This document shows positions 57,253-64,000 of a stretch of 64,000 nucleotides of DNA, in pieces; within the stretch, counting starts at the first letter, position 1, and each line of letters starts with the position of its first letter. The translations under genes and the position numbers were made by a program. A model generated the notes under the pieces. That model was not told the origin of the DNA, ran no database searches, and saw only the letters and a program-made list of their open reading frames with translations. The stretch comes from Nitrospirota bacterium (GTDB taxonomy: Bacteria > Nitrospirota > Nitrospiria > Nitrospirales > Nitrospiraceae). Location: assembly GCA_002737345.1 (NCBI GenBank), contig NSIK01000019.1, positions 1 through 64,000 on the forward strand, read 5' to 3'.

Positions 57253-58365
57253 ATGAGCCACACTCCTTCTCCTAATACACAGACAACGATCGTCGAAGAA
57301 ATCATTGACTTTATTGATGAGCGGGTTGGTCTGAAGCTACTTGTCGCTAAGATGCTCAATGAGCCCGTCCCTGGCGGTTCTCGCTGGGCTTATGTTTTTG
57401 GGTCGCTGTTGCTGTTTATCTTCATCATGCAGGCGATCACGGGCGTGTTGTTGATGTTTTACTACGTGCCCACCGCGGACCATGCCTACGCCAGTACCCA
57501 GTACATTCTTCATGACGTCGACTACGGCTGGTTCCTGCTGGGTTACCACTTCTGGGGCTCCACGGCCATGGTGATCTGCGTCTTCGCCCATATGTCCCAA
57601 GTCTTTCTTTGGGGCGCCTACAAGAAGCCGCGTGAACTGATTTGGCTGGTCGGCTTGGCGCTCTTCGGCATCGTCATGGGTTTCGGCTTTACGGGTTATT
57701 TGCTCCCCTGGGACCAGCGGGCCTATTGGGCCACGACCGTCGGCGTCGAGATTATGGATAAGACGCCGTTGATTGGTGACTTCCTTGCTCGCTTTCTCAA
57801 GGGTGGCGCGACTCCCGGTCAAATGACGTTGAGCCGGTTCTTTGTCATTCATGTGATGGTGCTCCCCGCCGCCCTCATGGGGTTGGCCGGGTTGCATCTC
57901 TTCCTCTTTAGATCAGCCGGACCAGCTGGTCCATTCCGGGGTACGCCCGAAGAGTTGAAGGCTAAGACTGACTATTTTTTTCCACGGCAGATTTGGAAAG
58001 ACATCGTCGGGATGGCGACCGTGTTTGCCTGCATCTGCGCCCTGGCCTTCTGGGAGCCGGTGGTCTTGCTGGACGAGGCGACCCCTGACCCGGGCGATTA
58101 TCACCCGGAACCGGAGTGGTACTTCCTTTTCTTGTTCCAGCTGCTGCGCCTGAAGATGTTCTCCGGCGAGTTCGGACAGTTTGTCGGGGCGATGCTCTTG
58201 CCGGGGGCGTTCCTGGGGTTGCTGGCCGTTTTGCCCTTCATCGATAAGGACCCGGAGCGGAATATTTTCAAGCGTCCCGTTGCCCTGATCGGATGGGTGG
58301 TGGTGATGGCTGCGATCCTGATTTTCACAATCTCCGCCATTATCAACCGAGAGTTTTTGGACTAG
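57253..58365 (+). CDS. Cytochrome b of a bc1-like complex
   Basis: The 370-residue protein has about eight membrane helices and the four haem-ligand His residues in pairs: [16 protein letters not shown] near residues 97-112 and [21 protein letters not shown] near residues 195-215. The Qo-site motif PEWY lies near residue 281-284 ([12 protein letters not shown]). It transfers electrons from quinol to the Rieske protein and across the membrane. It starts directly after the Rieske stop. Unlike b6f-type systems both halves are in one protein. A cytochrome c1 gene is not obvious; the nearby monohaem cytochromes may take that role. Confidence 0.95.
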   Translation: MSHTPSPNTQTTIVEEIIDFIDERVGLKLLVAKMLNEPVPGGSRWAYVFGSLLLFIFIMQAITGVLLMFYYVPTADHAYASTQYILHDVDYGWFLLGYHFWGSTAMVICVFAHMSQVFLWGAYKKPRELIWLVGLALFGIVMGFGFTGYLLPWDQRAYWATTVGVEIMDKTPLIGDFLARFLKGGATPGQMTLSRFFVIHVMVLPAALMGLAGLHLFLFRSAGPAGPFRGTPEELKAKTDYFFPRQIWKDIVGMATVFACICALAFWEPVVLLDEATPDPGDYHPEPEWYFLFLFQLLRLKMFSGEFGQFVGAMLLPGAFLGLLAVLPFIDKDPERNIFKRPVALIGWVVVMAAILIFTISAIINREFLD

Positions 58366-58396
58366 TGGCGATCTTGCAGAACGGATTCGGCTTGCT

Positions 58397-59413
58397 ATGA
58401 GCAACGAACGCGATTCAATGTGTCCCACGCAGCTCGGGCTCGGCATTCTCTGGCCCGCCTTCTGGACCGGTTTGCCCATCAAGCTGGCCTTCGTGCTCTT
58501 GTTTCTGTCGCTCGGGATGGTGCATTTTGAGACGCGAATCGGTCTCGCCTTCTTGATGCTCCTGGCGAGCCCTGTCACTGTATTTGCGCTTCCCACGATT
58601 ACTCTGGGCTTAGAGTCGCACCTCGGCGAAGGGATCGGCATTCCGTTGTTGTTCCTCCTGTCGATTCCCATCGATATCTGGGCGCTTGGGGTGGTGGGCC
58701 GCACATTTTATCTCGAACGGCTGAAGCGTGAACCGCAAGAGGGATTGGGGCTGACGCTCTGGTGGAAATGCGCGCTGGTCGGCGCCGTCTTTTTGCCGGC
58801 CCTTTGGGCCACGGTGAGTTTCACGACAGAAACGGCGATTGCTACTTCCCATTCGATGTTCGAGATGGACTTCCTCAAGTTCGTACCGGTTGCGGAAAAA
58901 ATCAGTATTGAGCTGGTCCTCTGGGGCACGGTGGCTACCGGGATGTTGTTGGGCCTGTCAGTTGTTGGGCTGTGGCTCGTGGGGCGGGCCATCCGTGGCA
59001 CGGTGGAGTCGGCCTCTCCTGCGTCGGAGAGCTATCAGAAGCTGATTACCCGCTGGGACCTGATGCGGGTGCCGGCGGACCAAGGGTTGATGTTGACGGC
59101 ATTGACTGGAGGGGCGGTGGTGTTGTCGCTCATATTCTGGTCATCCTTGCCGGTTTTTACGCCGCACCCTCATGAATGTTGTAAGAAGCCAGACGTGAAG
59201 GCGGCGCACGTCCTGAAGCCAGTCGAGACGCTCAATAAAGACGAGAAGATGTTGGCGCAGCTGACCACGCAAGTCGAGGCGCTGGAAAAGCAGAAGGCGG
59301 AAGCCGACGCGGCGAATACGAAGAAGAGCAAGGGCAATGGTAAGGCAGGCACAGCTGTAGTGAAAACACCGGCAGCAACCGCGCCGGCTCCGTCTGCCGC
59401 CAAGAAACCGTAA
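58397..59413 (+). CDS. Unknown membrane protein with charged C-terminal tail
   Basis: I do not recognise this 338-residue protein. It has about six or seven hydrophobic segments in the first 255 residues (for example [47 protein letters not shown]). A His/Cys patch ([11 protein letters not shown] near 255-265) follows that may bind metal or haem, and then a coiled-coil stretch ([19 protein letters not shown]) and a Lys/Ala/Pro-rich tail. It lies between cytochrome b and the second bd-like gene on the same strand, 31 bases after cytochrome b. It is probably a structural subunit of the same complex. A distant CydB-like role is possible but unproven. Confidence 0.75.
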   Translation: MSNERDSMCPTQLGLGILWPAFWTGLPIKLAFVLLFLSLGMVHFETRIGLAFLMLLASPVTVFALPTITLGLESHLGEGIGIPLLFLLSIPIDIWALGVVGRTFYLERLKREPQEGLGLTLWWKCALVGAVFLPALWATVSFTTETAIATSHSMFEMDFLKFVPVAEKISIELVLWGTVATGMLLGLSVVGLWLVGRAIRGTVESASPASESYQKLITRWDLMRVPADQGLMLTALTGGAVVLSLIFWSSLPVFTPHPHECCKKPDVKAAHVLKPVETLNKDEKMLAQLTTQVEALEKQKAEADAANTKKSKGNGKAGTAVVKTPAATAPAPSAAKKP

Positions 59414-59438
59414 CGTGGGAGATGATGAGGTGAGGGCC

Positions 59439-61217
59439 ATGCAACAACAGGGTGGATGGATTCAGAGACTTCTCCGGGCCCTGAAGGGCCAGGGGGGGAC
59501 GCTCTCAGGACTGTTGTGGGCCGTCGGCCTCCTCAGTCTTCCCGCGCTGGCCTTCGGGGCCGATATCGCACCGGCCGCCACGACCGAATATCGCGATATT
59601 CCCTACATCGGCAGTCGCAATCTCGTTTGGGTTGTCGCGCAGCTCCATTTGCTGCTCGCAGGGTTTGTGCTAGGCGTGCCCATCTTCGCCTGGGTGTGCG
59701 AAGTCGTCGCCTGGAAGACCGGCGAAAAGCGCTACGACAAACTTGCCAAGGAGTTTACCAAGCTTCTGACTTCTGCCTATGCCACGACGGCACTCTTCGG
59801 GGGCATTCTGTTGTTCCTGCTGATCTCCTTCTACCCCAAGTTGATGAACTACCTGACCGATATTTTCTTCCCGTCGTTCATCGTCTATTGTCTCCTGTTC
59901 CTGGTTGAGACCGCGACCCTGTACCTCTATTGGTATGGCTGGGATGCGATGCAGGATGGCGGCAAGAAGAAGTTTCATATCTTCCTCGGCTTCCTGCTGA
60001 ATTTCTTCGCCTTCTTTATCATGATCGTGCCGAACTCCTGGGCCACGTTCCAGGCCAGTCCGGTCGTGCTTGCCGAGGGCTCGGACCTCGCCAGGGCCTG
60101 GGCCGCGACTTGGAATCCAACCTGGTGGCCGGTGAACATTCACCGTTTGATTGCGAACGTGGTGCTGGGCGGGTACATCTGCGGCGCCTATGCCGGGATT
60201 CGCTACCTCTCCGCCAGGAACGCGGAAGAGCGCGATCACTACGATTGGATGGGTTATGTCGGGAACTTCATCGGGGTATTCGGGCTCCTGCCGCTCCCCT
60301 TTGCCGGCTATTGGCTCATGCGCGAAGTGTATCAGTACAACCAGCAGATGGGCATCACGCTCATGGGCGGCTTCCTCTCCTGGCTCTTCATTCTCCAGGC
60401 CATGCTCATCGGCGTGCTCTTCCTCGGCTCGAATTACTACTTCTGGCTGGGGATCACCTATCGCATTCCCGGCTCCGAGCTGAAGTATCGGAAGTCAATG
60501 CTGTCGATGCTGATCATTCTACTCTTGTGTCTCGGTGTCTGGATGACGCCTCATTCCCTCGTGGCGAGCTTGGAAGAAGCGAGAAAGATGGGAGGCACCC
60601 ACCACCCGTTGTTGGGAGTCTTCGGCGTCATGTCGGCGAAAATGACCGTGTCGAATTTGATGATCCTCGTCACCTTCATGAGCTTCATCATGTATTGGCG
60701 CGCGGGCAAGGAAGAGACCGCCGGATGGGCGAAGGCTGCCAAGGCAGTCATGAATTCCCTGCTGGTCCTTGCCGGAATCGCCGTCGTCGTCCTGGGTGTT
60801 TGGGGCTACTTCGTGCCGGCCATCGTTCGCATCAACTACTTCTCGACGTCGCAAGTGTTGATCGTGCTCTTCGTCATGTTGACAATCACGCCGCTGACGG
60901 CTTTGCTGCTGAAGAGCGCCAAGACGACGACGGAAATGGTCTGGGGCAAGATGCCGCCTCGCGCCGGCTACGCCCTCGTCCTCAATGCGATCATGGTCAT
61001 CCTACTCATGACGCTGATGGGTTACGCCAGGTCGTCCTCGCGCGTCCATTGGCATGTGTATGGTGTGCTCCGGGATTCATCGCAATACGCATTTTCGCCG
61101 GCGCTCGGGTATGCGGCTGCGATCATGGCTTTGAATACATTTGTTTTCTCCATGATTATCGCGTTTATCTTCTGGGTAGCCACGATGAGCGATAAGGCGA
61201 AGGCGCCGCATAGCTGA
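59439..61217 (+). CDS. Cytochrome bd-like oxidase subunit I (CydA-like) 2
   Basis: The 592-residue membrane protein is a paralogue of the product at 53768: the same order of motifs is seen, VVAQLHLLLAGFVLG near residue 66, LVETATLYLYWYGWD near 157, and PVNIHRLIANVVLGG near 237, with DWMGYVGNFIGVFG near 274. A signal-like N-terminus ends near LPALAFGAD. The true quinol Q-loop is again missing. The ATG at 59439 follows a GAGG and is preferred to a GTG at 59415. It is followed by two cytochrome c genes. The pair may form a heterodimer, replacing the CydA-CydB pair. Confidence 0.85.
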   Translation: MQQQGGWIQRLLRALKGQGGTLSGLLWAVGLLSLPALAFGADIAPAATTEYRDIPYIGSRNLVWVVAQLHLLLAGFVLGVPIFAWVCEVVAWKTGEKRYDKLAKEFTKLLTSAYATTALFGGILLFLLISFYPKLMNYLTDIFFPSFIVYCLLFLVETATLYLYWYGWDAMQDGGKKKFHIFLGFLLNFFAFFIMIVPNSWATFQASPVVLAEGSDLARAWAATWNPTWWPVNIHRLIANVVLGGYICGAYAGIRYLSARNAEERDHYDWMGYVGNFIGVFGLLPLPFAGYWLMREVYQYNQQMGITLMGGFLSWLFILQAMLIGVLFLGSNYYFWLGITYRIPGSELKYRKSMLSMLIILLLCLGVWMTPHSLVASLEEARKMGGTHHPLLGVFGVMSAKMTVSNLMILVTFMSFIMYWRAGKEETAGWAKAAKAVMNSLLVLAGIAVVVLGVWGYFVPAIVRINYFSTSQVLIVLFVMLTITPLTALLLKSAKTTTEMVWGKMPPRAGYALVLNAIMVILLMTLMGYARSSSRVHWHVYGVLRDSSQYAFSPALGYAAAIMALNTFVFSMIIAFIFWVATMSDKAKAPHS

Positions 61218-61244
61218 GGCGATCGATTTCGCAAGAGGAGTCTT

Positions 61245-61868
61245 ATGAGCGAAGTTGTCAAATTGCAGTTGATTGGTCTCATGATTGTGGGGAGCGGGAC
61301 CTTGATTCTGCTTCTGGTTCGAGCCCAGTTCGTCCGGGTCGTCGGATTCGTCGCGATCGTCCTCGGCCTCTTTACGCTCGTCGCGCTGTCGGTGCCACAG
61401 ATGGCATCTCTGCCGCCGATCGAGGAGAAGTTCGACATTGCCACGGTGAAAACGCCGACCGACATGGCGACCATTGGGCAGAAAATATTCTTCAGCAAGG
61501 GCCAATGCGCGCTCTGCCATACGATCGGGCCCAGCGAATCGGCCCGTTGCCCGGACCTGAAAGGGATCGGCGCCAAGCTGAGCCGCGAATTTCTCTTTGA
61601 GAGTTTGACGCAGCCCCAGGCCTACATCTATCTTGACTACCGTCATGAAGGCCAGCCGAAAGAATATCCGGCTCGGATGCCCTACATCAATAAGAACCCG
61701 ATCGGGCTGTCCAAGAATGAAATTCTGTCGGTCATCGCCTTCCTCCAGCAAATGAGCGGGGAACCGATTTCCGTGAATGTCGCTGACCTCGAAGTGCCGG
61801 GACATGCGCCTGCCACCCCGGTGAAGGTAGCTCAGTCCGGTCCAGTCGACGTAGCGCAAGCGCACTAG
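61245..61868 (+). CDS. Membrane-anchored monohaem cytochrome c
   Basis: The 207-residue protein has two N-terminal membrane segments (LIGLMIVGSGTLILLLV and VVGFVAIVLGLFTLVAL), then one cytochrome c domain with CALCH near residues 88-92. A Met ligand is probably in YPARMPYINK near residue 146. GAGGAG precedes the ATG. It is 27 bases after the second bd-like gene and 9 bases before the next cytochrome c gene, so it belongs to the same unit. Several hydrophilic residues (VNVADLEVPGHAP) end the protein. Confidence 0.9.
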   Translation: MSEVVKLQLIGLMIVGSGTLILLLVRAQFVRVVGFVAIVLGLFTLVALSVPQMASLPPIEEKFDIATVKTPTDMATIGQKIFFSKGQCALCHTIGPSESARCPDLKGIGAKLSREFLFESLTQPQAYIYLDYRHEGQPKEYPARMPYINKNPIGLSKNEILSVIAFLQQMSGEPISVNVADLEVPGHAPATPVKVAQSGPVDVAQAH

Positions 61869-61877
61869 GAGGAACGT

Positions 61878-62597
61878 ATGGGGGGCTCGTTGCTTAAGCC
61901 GGTCATCTTGATCGGGATCGTCTATACGATCTTGAAGTTCGTTGTGCCGAATATCCCTGGCTCGGCGCCGCTGCCGGCCAGTCTGATTTTTCTGTATCTG
62001 ATGCTGACGACGTCGGGCATTGTGATCTTCGCCACCTTGAGTGGAGAGTCCAAAGACGCCTTCTGGGGACCGATCCAGCGGTTCCTGACTGGAGAGAACA
62101 TCGGCAGCTTGCAAGTGCTCCGGTACGGAGTGCTCTTGTTGTTCCCCCTGATCGTCGGCTGGCAGACTTATCACAGCACGGCGACCAGCGATGCCCCGCC
62201 TGCCGAAAATCGGACGATTCATCCGGCTCCTCCAGGCGAATATACCGGCCTCTCGAATCCTGTCGCCAAGACACCGGATACGATTCAGCAGGGAAAGGGC
62301 TTCTACGCCGCATTCTGTTCCCCCTGCCACGGTGGAAAATTCGATGGAAAGGGCCCGGCCGCCAGAGGATTCAATCCCCCTCCGGCCAACTTCTCCGATC
62401 CCACCACGATCGCCATGCTCCAGGAAAGCTATCTCTTCTGGCGCATCAAGAAGGGCGGTGTGGGTCTCCCGATCGAGGGCATGCCGTGGAAGTCTGCGAT
62501 GCCGCGCTGGGAAGTTGAATTGCCTGACGAGTGGATCTGGAAAATCATCATGGGCGAGTATGATGGTGCGCATCAATCTCCCAGAACGTGGGAATAA
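61878..62597 (+). CDS. Membrane-anchored monohaem cytochrome c
   Basis: The 239-residue protein has about three N-terminal membrane segments (VILIGIVYTILKFVV, LIFLYLMLTTSGIVIFATL, YGVLLLFPLIVGW) and one cytochrome c domain with CSPCH near residues 151-155. The C-terminal segment FWRIKKGGVGLPIEGMPWKS resembles the corresponding part of the first cytochrome c of the cluster (FWRIAEGVPNTKMKAW), suggesting common descent. AGGAGG lies before the ATG. Its stop overlaps the start of the next gene. Confidence 0.9.
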   Translation: MGGSLLKPVILIGIVYTILKFVVPNIPGSAPLPASLIFLYLMLTTSGIVIFATLSGESKDAFWGPIQRFLTGENIGSLQVLRYGVLLLFPLIVGWQTYHSTATSDAPPAENRTIHPAPPGEYTGLSNPVAKTPDTIQQGKGFYAAFCSPCHGGKFDGKGPAARGFNPPPANFSDPTTIAMLQESYLFWRIKKGGVGLPIEGMPWKSAMPRWEVELPDEWIWKIIMGEYDGAHQSPRTWE

Positions 62598-63472
62598 TGG
62601 AACAGGTTGCTGAGAGACTGTCGAACCAGCATGAGGCTCCTATGACTAGGGGAATGGAACAGATGAAGTGGGGCCGCGCAATTACAGGAATCGGGATTCT
62701 GTGCGTGCTCGCAGGGGCGACGGTTTGTTTGGCTCAAGAGGGCATCGCGGTTCGCGCCCCGATGGTGAAGGGCTCCTTGCCGGCTGATGACCCGAATGCT
62801 GCGGTCTGGAGCAGCGCGGCTCCGGCCACCTTTCCGATGTCGCCGCAAGTCCATTGGCCGAACCGCATTCTGGAAGCGACGGTTCGGGACCTGAGCGTGC
62901 GCGCTCTGCATGACGGAACGAACGTCGCCATCCTCTTGGAATATGTCGATCCCTCGGAAGATCCAGACGATGCCGCCGCGATTGAATTTATGGTAGGCGA
63001 CAAGAAAGCCCACTTCGCGCATGGTCAGCCCATGGCGCAGGTGGAAGGCGGTCCGGTCAATATCTGGTATTGGAAGAACAAAGACGCCAAAGGCGTGGAC
63101 ATGAATGCTAAGGGCTTCGGCACGCTCAGCGTGCAGCCACACCAGGACGTGAAAGCCAAGGGCGCCTATGCCAACGGCACCTGGAAAGTGGTCTTCACCA
63201 GGCCGCTCACTACCGGGCATCCGGAGGAAGATACGCAGATCACGACTGGTGGCTTCATCAACATCGCCTTCGCCGTCTGGGACGGGAAGAAGGACGCAAG
63301 CGGCGAGCTGAAAGAGAAGGGGTCACAAAAGGCGGTCTCTTCCTGGTGGTATTTCCGCGCAGAAGCGCCACCGGACTACTCCGGTTATTACTACGCGGCA
63401 CTTGCCGTGGGCCTGGCTTTCGGATTTCAGTTCATTCTGATCCGCAAGCTAAAGAAAGGGCAATCAGTATGA
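62597..63472 (+). CDS. Ethylbenzene-dehydrogenase-type haem-binding domain protein, NxrC-like
   Basis: The 291-residue protein has a signal-like segment (ITGIGILCVLAGATVCLAQ near residues 30-48) and a beta-rich domain resembling the haem-b-binding gamma subunits of DMSO-reductase-family enzymes (DPNAAVWSSAAPATFPM, VRALHDGTNVAILLEYVDP). A C-terminal membrane helix follows (YYYAALAVGLAFGFQFILI). The ATG at 62597 overlaps the preceding stop; an ATG at 62642 is also possible. No catalytic molybdenum subunit is in the window. It may be an electron-carrying partner of the cytochromes here. Confidence 0.82.
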   Translation: MEQVAERLSNQHEAPMTRGMEQMKWGRAITGIGILCVLAGATVCLAQEGIAVRAPMVKGSLPADDPNAAVWSSAAPATFPMSPQVHWPNRILEATVRDLSVRALHDGTNVAILLEYVDPSEDPDDAAAIEFMVGDKKAHFAHGQPMAQVEGGPVNIWYWKNKDAKGVDMNAKGFGTLSVQPHQDVKAKGAYANGTWKVVFTRPLTTGHPEEDTQITTGGFINIAFAVWDGKKDASGELKEKGSQKAVSSWWYFRAEAPPDYSGYYYAALAVGLAFGFQFILIRKLKKGQSV

Positions 63473-64000
63473 AGGCGGCTCGACTCTTTGCACTAGGAAC
63501 GGTGGGTGGACTGCTCAGCGTATGGGCCATGGTGGCCGGCGGCTGCGCCAGCGAGCAACAGCAGAAGGGGCATAAACTCTACAACCACTACTGCATGCAT
63601 TGCCACGGCGAGAGCGGACGCCAGAACGAAGGGTTCAATTGGTCGTCGATGCCGGACCCGAAGCCTAAAGATCTCTCAAACAAATCGGAGATGGGTACCT
63701 TCAAGGACGAAGACATTTTCAATACGATTTCACGCGACATGAAGGACACGAGTCCCGGTGGCGACAAGATCGGCGATGATGAGTTCGCCGTGCCCAACAT
63801 GCCGACCTTCAAGTACACCCTGTCGGAAGAGGAGATCTGGGCGATCGTCGGCTATGTCCGCGGCCTCCACGGCATGAAGCTGGAGTTTAAAGTCGAGGAA
63901 CGGGAGAAGGAGCTGGCGGCTGCATTCCAAGAGGCTCAGAACAAGTCAGACCCGGCCAAGCAGGCCTATGATGCGGCCGAAAAGAAGGCGAGCGACGAAG
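63469..64000 (+). CDS. Lipoprotein-type monohaem cytochrome c (3' end outside window)
   Basis: The gene starts at an ATG overlapping the previous stop (ATGA) and runs off the end of the window after 177 codons. A lipoprotein signal ends in VAGGC (Cys near residue 26), and one haem site CMHCH lies near residues 43-47 (LYNHYCMHCHGESG). A Met ligand may be in AVPNMPTFKY near residues 107-116. A charged, helical segment follows (EEREKELAAAFQEAQN). It is the fifth cytochrome c of the cluster and continues the NxrC-like/cytochrome pairing. Confidence 0.88.
   Translation, partial: MKAARLFALGTVGGLLSVWAMVAGGCASEQQQKGHKLYNHYCMHCHGESGRQNEGFNWSSMPDPKPKDLSNKSEMGTFKDEDIFNTISRDMKDTSPGGDKIGDDEFAVPNMPTFKYTLSEEEIWAIVGYVRGLHGMKLEFKVEEREKELAAAFQEAQNKSDPAKQAYDAAEKKASDE

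Noticed and set aside
59930-61195. 421-codon open frame in another plus-strand frame inside the second bd-like gene
   Set aside because: Shifted-frame artefact of GC-rich coding sequence; Arg/His/Leu-rich and not membrane-like.
61077-62576. 499-codon minus-strand open frame opposite the cytochrome c genes
   Set aside because: Antisense to three well-supported genes and without recognisable motifs.

Overview
The window looks like a chromosomal stretch of a Nitrospira-type bacterium (an autotrophic nitrite-oxidising or comammox lineage). This is inferred from the combination of two-subunit ATP-citrate lyase with other reductive TCA cycle genes, two cytochrome bd-like oxidase subunits embedded in a cytochrome-rich cluster, an NxrC-like haem-binding protein, hopanoid genes and System II cytochrome c maturation. 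I see no 16S rRNA, transposase, phage gene or CRISPR array, so the assignment rests on gene content only.

Layout. 1-2574: end of a 2-oxoacid:ferredoxin oxidoreductase operon, closed by a strong terminator. 2.7-6.2 kb: small housekeeping or unknown genes (Rsm22-like methyltransferase, Zn-ribbon protein, dual-specificity phosphatase, MutM-type glycosylase). 6.4-18.9 kb: a reductive TCA block in the order aclB, aclA, aconitase, monomeric isocitrate dehydrogenase, fumarate reductase Fe-S and flavoprotein subunits, sucC, sucD. 19-23.6 kb: a B12-binding radical SAM protein, then ahcY and metK on the minus strand. 23.9-28.3 kb: cytochrome c maturation (ResB, CcsA, two TlpA-like proteins, CcdA). 28.4-34.8 kb: BamD-like lipoprotein, FabH-like synthase, a low-affinity phosphate importer with its DUF47 partner, and PhoR/PhoB. 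35-51.7 kb: an isoprenoid/hopanoid and lipid-transport region (ispH, smc, shc, hpnG, an Mla-like ABC system, an Omp85-like barrel, dxs, ispG, tRNA-Cys, hpnH). 53.1 kb to the end: a one-strand electron-transport cluster with two CydA-like proteins, a Rieske protein, cytochrome b, five cytochromes c and a haem-b-binding domain protein.

How the genes work together. Reduced ferredoxin drives carboxylation by the 2-oxoacid oxidoreductase. ATP-citrate lyase, aconitase, isocitrate dehydrogenase, fumarate reductase and succinyl-CoA synthetase supply most of the remaining reductive TCA steps. The dxs, ispG and ispH products feed isoprenoid synthesis, shc makes hopene, and HpnH and HpnG begin hopanoid side-chain building. 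The adjacent Mla-like system and outer-membrane barrel could move lipids between membranes. The ResB/CcsA/TlpA/CcdA set would mature the many cytochromes c encoded at the far end.

The most unusual non-coding signal is a family of degenerate 7-base-period repeats, often arranged as inverted repeats. They fill many intergenic gaps, including nearly every gap in the reductive TCA block. A second dispersed element (consensus near ATGCTGAAAACGTCC) lies just downstream of stop codons at three places.
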